From Anoplopoma fimbria (Eukaryota > Chordata > Actinopteri > Perciformes > Anoplopomatidae), in assembly GCF_027596085.1 (NCBI RefSeq), contig NC_072457.1, positions 4,479,129 to 4,543,128 of the forward strand: a stretch of 64,000 nt of DNA. Reading direction: 5' to 3'. Both the position numbers and the translations under genes were made by a program. Below, piece after piece: positions 33,183-43,653 of the stretch (positions are counted from its first letter, which is position 1; every line of letters starts with the position of its first letter). The notes under the pieces are model-generated. The model was not told the DNA's origin. It did no database searches and saw only the letters and a program-made list of their open reading frames with translations.

Positions 33183-33390
33183 AAACCCCCGGATGTAGAT
33201 CATGATGGAGAACGTGTGCTGAAAGCTGTCGGTAGAAAGAAAAGATGACAACTTAAAGCTGCCATGTTTTTCTTTCCCCGTTTGTTTTTCTTTTACTTGT
33301 TTAAGTTTTTCTGGAACTTGACTTTGTGGAGCGTCTACGAGGACGGACACGGAGGCTGAACACGCTCTGAGGAGCTGAACACCTGAGCAG
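33183..33390 (+). ncRNA. Candidate first exon of an unannotated transcript
   Basis: Follows the TATA box at 33151 and ends CCTGAGCAG with donor GTGAGC at 33391. It holds only tiny frames, the longest about 31 codons from 33263 (hydrophobic, starting MFFFPRLFFF), so a non-coding first exon or 5'UTR is more likely than a coding exon. No second exon could be paired by eye. Confidence 0.25.
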
Positions 33391-36300
33391 GTGAGCGACC
33401 ATCCATCTGCTACGAGTTCTTTATATGAAACGGTATCAAGTTGTTGTTCATCTGTTTCTATCAGACGCTCCAAAGCTTGTTCCATTCCTCTGAATCGTCT
33501 CAGGTGTATCTGCCAAGTGAAGAAAACGTTGTCACTGTTGGCTTCTTAAGAGTTTAATTTAGTTTGACAAGTTTTCTAACTTTACTTTGAAAAGTTTTTG
33601 AGAAGTTTTGTTTTGTACTTTCTCAACTCCTCTCCGTCAGAAGTCCACAAATGTAATGAAGCTAACATAGCCAATGTTAGCTGCCAGGTTTATAGCTAAC
33701 ATTAACTTGTAGCTAGCTATGACTAACCTTAGTGTTAGACTGCTAGCTAGCTACCTAAAGGCCACCTATTTAGGAAATAAATGTAGGTCTACTTAAACCA
33801 TTTATTTTAAAGCATAATAAAGTTGATCCGCTGTTGTAATATGTTACTTATTCTGTATACAAATAGAGAATACATTTTTTGATAGTATTAAAAAAGGCCA
33901 TCCTCATTTCTTTTCTTTCTCTAGATCTTTGGCACAAACCTGGTGGAAACCCTGTAACAGATAGAGGTGTAAGGGTCATACCCATACCTCGTATAACAAA
34001 CGTAAGATAAAAGTCATTGAATTTGTTTTTAGAACTCTTTGTGTTGTTTATAATAAAAGTATTTATGATTTGCTTATTGGATTCTAGTCTACACATCTAT
34101 CTCATTATATGTAGAGTGCATTCAGATAACACTTGTACAGGATTTATTGTAAGGAAAATTAAATGAGATACAATTAAGTGAACCGAATACAAAATAATAA
34201 TGAAATCAAAGAAAAAGTCTTATTTATTAATTATTCGAAAAAATAGTACAAAATAAAATACTTTGTCGGCATTTTGGACGATGCATTTAATAATTGTTTA
34301 AATGTAACATCAGTATTAGAAACAGTTTTATTGCCAAGCAGGTTTGGACATGCAGATAATTAGTCTTGGTGATTTGGTGCATTAATAACAGTACAAATAA
34401 AATAGAAAAATATGAGTGTTTTTAAAGTTGAAGAGCTGTACAGGAATGTGTAAAAACATTGACACCGAAATGTGCAGAAGTTCACAATGTAACTTGTAGA
34501 GAATGTATGCCCTTGGTTGAAATGGTAAAGATGTGTGTTAATGTTACACATGATGTCTGTTGTGAATTATAATGATGATGAACAATAACATCTACCTTAA
34601 ATGCATCACTTCTGAACTAAAGCAGTACAGATTTAATAACACTCAGACTTCTTTTACTGCACACATGAGGCTGAAACTAATAAAATCAGAGCGGCCTTTT
34701 AGTGCTTCAGTTAGTTTCACAAACCACCAGATGTCACTGTTTTCTGCATTTGAAGCCAGAAAGCAAATACTATTGAAGGAGTATTGCACATTCATAAAGT
34801 TTGGGGACATTAAAAAAATGTATTGTCAATAGAGGCAAAGATATACTGACTCTTAGTTTGATGCATGAAGCAACAAACTGAAATTGCTGAATGTTGGTTC
34901 TACAAAACTTGTCTATACTGTAATTTTACTATTTTATATTTACTTCAAAACCGTCCGATCCCTCCTCTTGCTCTTCTTCCTGAGGTTTCTTTCATTTTAT
35001 TGCCTGTTAAAGGTGTTTTTGGAGGGATTTTAATTATCTGAATGGACTGGAATGAATGGTTTGAGGACAGAGGATGTCGTATGTTGTACAGATTGAAAAG
35101 CTTCTTGTGGTAAAGTTGTGATATCTGGCTTTATAAATGAAATAAACTTGACTAGAGGACACTAAGACAACAATAGATTTGCAGGTTTCTTCAGGCTGTT
35201 TTCTTTTTGTTTTGCGTAAGGATAAACCTGCACGTTACAGGATGTAAACAACCGTCCAGATACTGTTGATTATAGATTTTGTACAACAAGGGAACTCAGA
35301 GGAGAAAATGATACAGGGGTTAAAATAAGAAACTTTTATAATTAAAAGTCTGCAAGTCTTTAGCTGGCTCTTTAGATCATCAGAGAAACCCTATCAATGC
35401 ACCGGTTGACTTTCTGCAACCCACAGCTTTAATAAAACATTATTCAATGATTTATAAAGTCTTAATTGAGTCATTAGTTAAAACATATTAAACCTTTTAT
35501 TAAAGGGAGCCCTGTTAGAAAGTGGTACCAACCATGTTTTAAAATAATGTCTATAACAAATCACTCAACCTTATAAATAAAACAGCAGACGTCTTTACTG
35601 TTGTGTGTTTATGGTTCAAAAATCGTCTTTACAATAACTTTAACGCGCTCTTATGTTTTGAAATCGTACCTTTATACTTTAAAATCATAAAAAAAAGAAA
35701 AGGAAAACTATTCCTTTGGGACTTAAAGGGTCGTTTCACCAAAATTACAAAACAAAAAAACACTTTAAGGGTGTTGCATGTAAATAAGGTTTTATTTGAG
35801 ATTATGTCTTTAAGGTTTTACATTTAATTTCTTTAACATTATTATTTTAACTTTAAGTTTCACTGTGATATTTGTAGATTTATCTGGTTACAGCTCATGT
35901 TTGGTTAATGTTTAAATTGATTTCTTGCTCAGGATCTTTTGAATTGGTTGTAGTTTTTAGCTGTTGGACGTTTCAACTCCCCTCTGATCAGACCAGCGTG
36001 TTCGTGAAACATCTTTTAATAGGATTAATAATAATAAGAGAGTTTGCTCTGGCTGGTGTTGACACGTTACAAACACTAGATGGCAGATGAGCCCAAGAGT
36101 TCAGCCGTCTGCAAACAAAGTGAATATCAGGCTTTATTTTCTTTCCCTCATTTGAACTTTGACTTTATTTCTGTGCAGTCGACACTTAATGACAGTAACA
36201 AGTTGATACATCATCATACAAGAGTAGAGAAGAAAGCCAAGTTATATTATTGTAAAACTAGAAAGAAAAGGAATAACTTATTCTAGACTTTAGGCCGTAT

Positions 36301-37012
36301 CTCTCTACATTAATATTCCAGGGTTATTTTATCAAAAACATATCTGCCTCAATAACAACATTCTGCTGTCTATCATATAAAAAGCGTTTCAGTTCTGTAA
36401 ATAATACGTGTGTTTCGTGTTTAGAGGGAGATCAAAAGTGCAAAAAGACATTTGTCGAATATGATATTATTGTTATTATTATGCATTTTGATATGTATAT
36501 CATTTATTGCAGGCAGTTTATTCTACACTTTCACTCCGGGCCACATGAACCCACACACATGGGCGTTCCCTGTGTGTGGGTCCCTGTTCACCCCCATTTC
36601 TCTCCCTCATTGTTTATGCATCATGTAAAAAATATTATAAACTAAAGTTACAGAGGCCCAAAAACTAGAGTCTAACTCGTGGGGGCCCCCTTTTGCAAAA
36701 CGGGGTCCTGAATGTTATGTAACACTGCAGGTGTCTCCTCTGGGCCCCTCTCATTTCAGACAGATTTAATAACACATTTGCAGTTAATCAAATAACCACA
36801 AAAACACTGCCACGTTGTAAACCAGGAGTAGTGGAGGCCCCTGAGGGTTTTTAACTTTAAAGGGGTTTTATTCTGTTGTGTTTAAACCTTGTTGCATTTT
36901 TAGGACTTTAGAAGTTCCACCTTACAAATAAAAACGACAAAACCCCAAAAATACATATTATTTTAATATACATTCCTGTAGTTTGCAATGAATTCCTGTT
37001 CTATCTTTATCT
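33391..37012. other. Intergenic AT-rich sequence
   Basis: No coding exon supported. 33650-33765 is rich in GCTAGC/GCTAAC repeats typical of fish foldback elements. 34955-35160 is a dispersed repeat. A small hairpin of CCCACACACA against TGTGTGTGGG lies at about 36550-36582. The remainder shows no recognisable structure. Confidence 0.6.
34955..35160 (+). repeat. Fish dispersed repeat with 3'-end-like tail
   Basis: The phrases CTTCCTGAGGTTTCTTTCAT, TGCCTGTTAAAGGTGTTTTT, GAGGACAGAGGATGTCGTAT and AAATGAAATAAACTTGACT follow the order of a widespread teleost repeat ending in '...aaataaacttgactt'. It is degraded. Confidence 0.6.
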
Positions 37013-37346
37013 TGTTGTATAGTATGTGTATTTATTGTCTGTGTAGTTGTATAGTATGTGTATTTATTGTCTGTCTGTGTAGTTGTATAGTATGTGTATT
37101 TATTGTCTGTGTAGTTGTATAGTATGTGTATTTATTGTCTGTGTAGTTGTATAGTATGTGTATTTATTGTCTGTGTAGTTGTATAGTATGTGTATTTATT
37201 GTCTGTGTAGTTGTATAGTATGTGTATTTATTGTCTGTGTAGTTGTATAGTATGTGTATTTATTGTCTGTGTAGTTGTATAGTATGTGTATTTATTGTCT
37301 GTGTAGTTGTATAGTATGTGTATTTATTGTCTGTGTCTGTGTAGTT
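37013..37346 (+). repeat. Minisatellite of 32-bp units, about 10 copies
   Basis: The unit reads TTGTATAGTATGTGTATTTA then TTGTCTGTGTAG, nearly identical between copies apart from inserted CTGT at about 37071-37075. It ends in TTCCCCCATTGGGATCAATA then AAGTGTATAATAATAATAAT, a 3'-terminal signature of fish retroelements, so it probably expanded inside such an element. Confidence 0.93.
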
Positions 37347-37410
37347 GAGCTATGCAGTAATTCCCCCATTGGGATCAATAAAGTGTATAATAATAATAAT
37401 AATTCCTAGT
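37347..37410 (+). mobile_element. Retroelement 3' terminus
   Basis: CCCCCATTGGGATCAATAAA followed by GTGTATAATAATAAT: a 'GGGATCAATAAAGT' end plus a short terminal repeat, common to fish non-LTR elements. Confidence 0.55.
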
Positions 37411-37454
37411 TTATAAAATGTTTGTCTCCATAACAGCAACACATAGAGACACAT

Positions 37455-39510
37455 TTGTCCTCCTCATATTTGTCCTCCTCACATTTGTCCTCACATTTGT
37501 CCTCCTCACATTTGTCCTCACATTTGTCCTCCTCACATTTGTCCTCCTCATATTTGTCTTCCTCACATTTGTCTTTTGTCTCCTCATATTTGTCCTCCTC
37601 ACATTTGTCCTCATATTTGTCCTCCTCATATTTGTCCTCCTCATATTTGTCCTCACATTTGTCCTCCTCACATTTGTCCTCACATTTGTCTTCCTCACAT
37701 TTGTCCCTCACATTTGTCCTCCTCACATTTGTCCTCCTCACATTTGTCCTCCTCATCCTCCTCATATTTGTCCTCCTCATATTTGTCCTCCTCATCCTCA
37801 TTTGTCCTCCTCATATTTGTCCTCCTCATATTTGTCCTTATTGTCCTCACATTTGTCCTCCTCACATTTGTCCTCCTCATCCTCATTTGTCCTCCTCACA
37901 TTTGTCCTCCTCATATTTGTCCTCCTCACATTTGTCCTCCTCATCCTCCTCACATTTGTCCTCCTCACATTTGTCCTCCTCATATTTGTCCTCCTCACAT
38001 TTGTCTCCTCACATTTGTCCCTCACATTTGTCTTCCTCACATTTGTCCTCACATTTGTCCTCCTCATTTGTCCTCCTCATTTGTCCTCCTCACATTTGTC
38101 TTCCTCACATTTGTCCTCCTCACATTTGTCCTCACATTTGTCCTCCTCACATTTGTCCTCCTCACATTTGTCCTCCTCATATTTGTCCTCCTCACATTTG
38201 TCCTCCTCACATTTGTCCTCCTCACATTTGTCCTCCTCATTTGTCCTCCTCACATTTGTCCTCCTCACATTTGTCCTCCTCACATTTGTCCTCCTCACAT
38301 TTGTCCTCATATTTGTCCTCCTCACATTTGTCCTCCTCACATTTGTCCTCCTCACATTTGTCCTCCTCACATTTTGTCCTCCTCACATTTGTCCTCCTCA
38401 CATTTGTCCTCCTCACATTTGTCCTCCTCACATTTGTCCCTCATTTGTCCTCCTCATTTGTCTTCCTCACATTTGTCCCTCACATTTGTCCTCCTCACAT
38501 TTGTCCTCCTCCTCCTCACATTTGTCCTCCTCACATTTGTCCTCCTCATATTTGTCCTCCTCACATTTGTCCTCCTCATATTTGTCCTCCTCATATTTGT
38601 CCTCCTCATTTTGTCCTCCTCACATTTGTCCTCACATTTGTCCTCATATTTGTCCTCCTCATATTTGTCCTCCTCACATTTGTCCTCCTCATATTTGTCC
38701 TCCTCACATTTGTCCTCCTCACATTTGTCCTCCTCACATTTGTCCTCCTCATACATTTGTCCTCCTCACATTTGTCTTCCTCACATTTGTCCCTCACATT
38801 TGTCCTCCTCATTTTGTCCTCCTCACATTTGTCCTCCTCACATTTGTCCTCCTCACATTTGTCCTCCTCACATTTGTCCTCCTCCTCCTCATATTTGTCC
38901 TCCTCATATTTGTCCTCCTCACATTTGTCCTCCTCACATTTGTCCTCCTCACATTTGTCCTCCTCACATTTGTCCTCCTCACATTTGTCCTCCTCACATT
39001 TGTCCTCCTCACATTTGTCCTCATATTTGTCCTCCTCATATTTGTCCTCCTCATATTTGTCCTCCTCACATTTGTCCTCCTCACATTTGTCCTCCTCACA
39101 TTTGTCCTCCTCACATTTGTCCTCCTCATTTTGTCCTCCTCACATTTGTCCTCCTCATTTGTCCTCCTCACATTTGTCCTCCTCACATTTGTCCTCCTCA
39201 CATTTGTCCTCCTCACATTTGTCCTCCTCATATTTGTCCTCCTCACATTTGTCTTCCTCACATTTGTCTTCCTCACATTTGTCCTCACATTTGTCCTCCT
39301 CATTTTGTCTTCCTCATTTGTCCTCCTCACATTTGTCCTCACATTTGTCCTCCTCACATTTGTCCTCCTCATATTTGTCCTCCTCACATTTGTCCTCCTC
39401 ATATTTGTCCTCATATTTGTCCTCCTCATATTTGTCCTCCTCACATTTGTCCTCATATTTGTCCTCCTCACATTTGTCCTCCTCACATTTGTCCTCCTCA
39501 CATTTGTCCT
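37455..39510. repeat. Satellite of 15-bp units (CCTCCTCACATTTGT), 2.06 kb
   Basis: About 135-145 units. Main variants are CCTCCTCATATTTGT, CTTCCTCACATTTGT, the 12-bp CCTCACATTTGT and the 13-bp CCTCCTCATTTGT. Because the unit is a multiple of three and stop-free in five of six frames, it creates spurious frames of up to 793 codons: (LLTFV)n, (SSHLS)n, (PPHIC)n forward and (RRTNV)n, (CEEDK)n reverse. The plus strand is pyrimidine-rich with very little G. The array ends about 520 bp before the Meis1 start codon. Confidence 0.96.
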
Positions 39511-40031
39511 CCATCCAGTCCACTTCGCGGTGGCGCGCCTTGGCACGTCTGGTTGTATCTGCGGGGACGCGCAGGGAGTCTCTGCTCCTTTAAGTGGGGA
39601 GAAAAAAGAAACTATTCACTCCTCCATCTCTCCTCTCTCCTCCTCTCCTCACACCTCCTCCTGGCCTGCTCTGAGGGAAGAGGAAGCCTCTGCACCGGAG
39701 CTGCGATGGGGATTTGAACGCACCAGCTCAGCACGGCCCGGCTCACTTTGCCTCCCCTCCTCCTCCCACCTCCTCTCCCCAGTTTGGGATGTAACCTGAT
39801 AGTCCGGCCTGCTGACTGAGCTCCTTGTGTCGGTGGTCGGTTGCTGCTCTGGAGGCCGGGAGCAGGAGAGAGTCTGCCCGGACCTGTGCGTCTGGAGACG
39901 GGTGTGTGTGTGTCTCGGTCTGCTCCTCCGGTCCACTCGGGACTAACCGGGTAACGCTCCGGTACCGGGGAGGTGGATGTGTGTTCTGACCCGCAGGAGG
40001 CACCTGGAGTCCGGGAGGGGAGACGGGGACG
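39511..40031 (+). promoter_or_regulatory. meis1: Meis1 5'UTR/promoter region
   Basis: A GC-richer, CpG-containing block between the 15-bp satellite and the Meis1 ATG, with GGTGGCGCGCCTTGGCACG at its left edge. No TATA box is evident. The long frames crossing it are run-ons from the satellite or antisense shadows. The 5'UTR boundary cannot be fixed without transcripts. Confidence 0.55.
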
Positions 40032-40043
40032 ATGGCGCAACGG
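40032..40043 (+). CDS. meis1: Meis1 exon 1: MAQR
   Basis: Four codons, ATG GCG CAA CGG, then donor GTGCGT. The MAQR start is characteristic of MEIS1/2. The context GGACGATGG is a good initiation site. Confidence 0.9.
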
Positions 40044-40896
40044 GTGCGTAAAAATAAAGTTTTATTGGAGAGATGAGGAGTGAGACAAGAGTGAGACAAG
40101 AGTGAGAGAAGAGGAGTGAGACAGGAGTGAGACAGGAGAGAGAGGAGAGAATTCGATTATCAATAAAATGAGTTTGGATTTGTGCAAAACATTGAAGCAC
40201 TTTTCTTTCAAATTGACTTAAAACAACATTTAAACTATTTAATTCGTTAATAAATAACTTCTTAATTCGAAAATCTAATTGTTTTAATGAATATTAATAT
40301 TGTTTATTGAAGCTAGTTTTATATTTACTGTTTTTAATTGTACAAACTAGTAGTTATTCAGACTTTAACTCGTGCGTAAAGATAATACATTTCACTTTTA
40401 TTAAGTAAGACAGTTTAAAAGTGTTTGTTTCAACAGTGAGGACTGATAGAAAGAACACATTGTGTATTTGTATTAACACGTTTATTTAAAAAAAAAAAAG
40501 AAATAATAGACACTTTAATTAAATTGAAACTTTTTTTTTTAAAACAATAATAAAAGTGAAACGATAACTGAGATTTAATTAAATTAAAATCACTTTGCAG
40601 TCAGTGGAGGAGATCATTTAAACTATTAAACACTACAACATATTTTAGGGATCCGTAAGATTTTATTCCTGAGAGTTAAAGTTGAAATGATTTGTAGAAA
40701 TTTTGGATTTTATGTCTCAGTTTTGATTTATGTGAAAAGTTTTCAGTTTAAGAGAAATTAACGAATAATTCTATTTCACCAACTTATAAACATTGCAAAC
40801 TTTTTTTTATCATTAAACTAATATGAATGTTCTACCACATGTTGGAGGAAACATTTGACACTATATAAAGTCATATAAACACACGTTTCGTTCCTC

Positions 40897-40966
<70 letters not shown>

Positions 40967-43564
40967 GGCCGATAATTAATAAAGAAAAATAACTTTTAAT
41001 TCATTTGTTTCATAGCTGATTAAATCTATTTAACTGGAGCTGATGAAGCTAAAAAAACCAGTTAAATAATAAATATTTTTTGCATGAAAACATTTCTTTT
41101 GTTCACACAGGCCGCTGTTTGTGGAGGTCAAAGTTTAAACTGTGTTTTATTGATCAGTGATCAGCTCTGATCTGATCACACAGACATGAAGACACAGTTT
41201 ACTGAGCTTATGATCAACTTTTTACACGTAAAACGCTCTAAAGTGAAGTAAATATCTGAGTCATTGTGTGTCCTAACTAGTTTATGTCTCAGTGGAAACC
41301 TGTTGCTGCTCCTGTTAAACCAGGAGAATAAACTAAACTAAACTAAAGGAAACAAACTGCACCTCTAGACATGTTGTAAGCAAAGAAGATAAAATAGAAA
41401 TGATGAATTCTAAATGATTTATAATAATAATATATAATATAATAATTGATTTTTGCCCTTTTGTCCTTGGACGTTAAAAGATAATAATCATGCAGTGATT
41501 TTATAAATATATCAGGTTCTTTTCAGGACTCAAACTAAAATCATGTTTTATGTTATTTATTTTTAATTAAAACACGTTTTTCTTAATATGGCTCTTTTTT
41601 TTCTTGTTGCTTTGGAGATTAATAATTTTACGTTTTTTTTTAAACTAGTGTCAATTTGCCTTTTTAAAGCATACATTTACCTTAAAAACATATAAAGACC
41701 AACTAAACTTCCTTTTTATAAGACAAAACAAAATGAGAAACTTCAGTTGCTTCTATTAAAAAGCAAACGAATTTCTGCTGTAATAAGTTTAGTTTTTTTT
41801 TTAAAGCATCTGTTAATATGTAGATTGTAGCATTAAAAAGTTTAAACTTGTTTTGATTTACTGCAAAACTAAAAAAATGTGTACATTTGTATATATACTT
41901 AATATGCATATACTGTGTTGTGGGTATAAACATTTTAGAACAAATCCTGTTTTCCTTCTGAAAGTAAAATAGATTTTTGTCCGCAAAGTCTGAGTTTATA
42001 AAGTTTTGAGAAAATCTACAAGAGGATAAACAATATGACTATAATTCAAAATGAATAACACCGGCACAGTGCAGTCTGATATTTATACGCTTTCTCATGT
42101 TTCTGTCAGAGACGTCTTGTTTTAAACTTGATGGTGTTTTTACATTCGACTGCATCATGTTTTAGTGTTCGTGTTATTTTGTCCACCCCCCTTTATAGAG
42201 AATTCCCCAGTGGAGAGAAACTGTCCTTTCAAGTGTTTTAAAGCAGAAGTTAACAGAATTTTTATGATTTTTATCTGAAAAAGTAATTTGTGTTTAAAAG
42301 TTTAAAAAACTCTTTCATAGTAAATGAACTGGAAGTGGACAAAATAATAGGAACACCTGCACAGTCCCAACTAATACAACATTCATGCATCGAATATTTC
42401 AGTTTTGCATTTCAGAGACTATTTAATTCAATTGTGCTTTTAGACGTTAATATGAATTTATCTGTATTAAATATGTGGCGATAAGTAGGATAATTCTTCA
42501 GCTTTAAGAGGTTTCAGGGTGTTTTTATTTAGAAAAGTCAACCTACTTTATTACTTACTTTTTAATTTTTATAAGGAAATAATAATCTATGAATTTAAGA
42601 TTGTTACTGAATGTTTAAAAGTTCTTTATGCTTATTTTATTATTCCGAAGCATCAAACTATTTGTCACATTAGAGGAAATAAACAAGAGGGTGGACAAAA
42701 TAACAGGAACACTTGGACACGTTTTGTTAGAGTGCTAGACTCTTCTCTCTGGTCTTTTTGGGGGGTTTTGTTCTACTTAATTGCATTATATTGTTCTGTT
42801 AGAAGTATTTATTCTTTTAAATACATGGAAAAAACAGTCTTAGTCTTTATTATTTTAAGGAACAAAATTGGTCAAACTAGCTTTTCTTTTTCTGAAATTA
42901 ACATAGATTTTTGTGTCGGTTGATGTCAGTTTGTGACATTTTATTGTTTATTGAGATACAGATGTAAATCACACATGTTCACCCTGCATTTAAACCCTGC
43001 ACACAGTTTGTTTCACCACATTGTTTGTTCAAATCTATCATGCGTTTCGACCTCTGAGGTCAGCGAACGGCTCCTACGTGACTACTCAGGAGGTCAAAGG
43101 TCACCCATCTCTTATCTCTGTGTGTTTCAGTATGAAGACCTGGCCCACTACGGGCTGGAGGGCGTGGGTGGGGTGTACGGAGACCCGCACCACCATCACC
43201 ACCACCACCACGCCGCCCGCTCACTGCAGGCCGTGCACCTGGCCGCTGCCGCCGCCGCCGCTGCAGCCAGTCCATACCCTCCACACCAGTACGGCCAGTC
43301 CACCCACACCAGCAGCAGCGGCATGGGTGCCACAGCTGGGGACGCCGTCAAGAGGGACAAAGACGCCATTTATGGGTGAGATGAGTTTACTCACACTGTG
43401 GGGGGGTGATGAGGACAAAAACCAGCTCTATCAGAACAGTTTCCTTTTTTAAAAACTGTTTCTTGGTGTCGTTTCCTGTTTGATTTATCTGTTTAACTTC
43501 TCAATGTTTGGGGCCGAGCTAAACGCTGTTCCATTCCAGGCCGAGCTGAGCCAGACAAGCATTA

Positions 43565-43653
<89 letters not shown>

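Larger units (their letters stand above)
40044..43130 (+). other. meis1: Meis1 intron 1
   Basis: A 3.1-kb AT-rich intron. 40075-40147 is a short imperfect tandem repeat built on GAGTGAGACAA/GAGTGAGACAGG, and a (TG)n run lies at 40898-40965. Two phrases of the form GGACAAAATAACAGGAACAC recur, at about 42336 (diverged) and 42693. No other exon seen. Confidence 0.88.

Noticed and set aside
33150..33485. 111-codon minus-strand frame
   Set aside because: It overlaps the candidate promoter and first exon in antisense, with no recognisable domain and no supporting splice sites.
37418..39799. Frames of 793, 712 and 713 codons on the plus strand and 245 codons on the minus strand
   Set aside because: They consist of 5-residue repeats from the 15-bp satellite read in different frames, with several overlapping frames equally open. 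There is no start context, splice logic or family match.
42519..42923. 134-codon frame in Meis1 intron 1
   Set aside because: AT-rich Phe/Ile/Tyr/Lys composition, no family resemblance, and no splice or promoter context.
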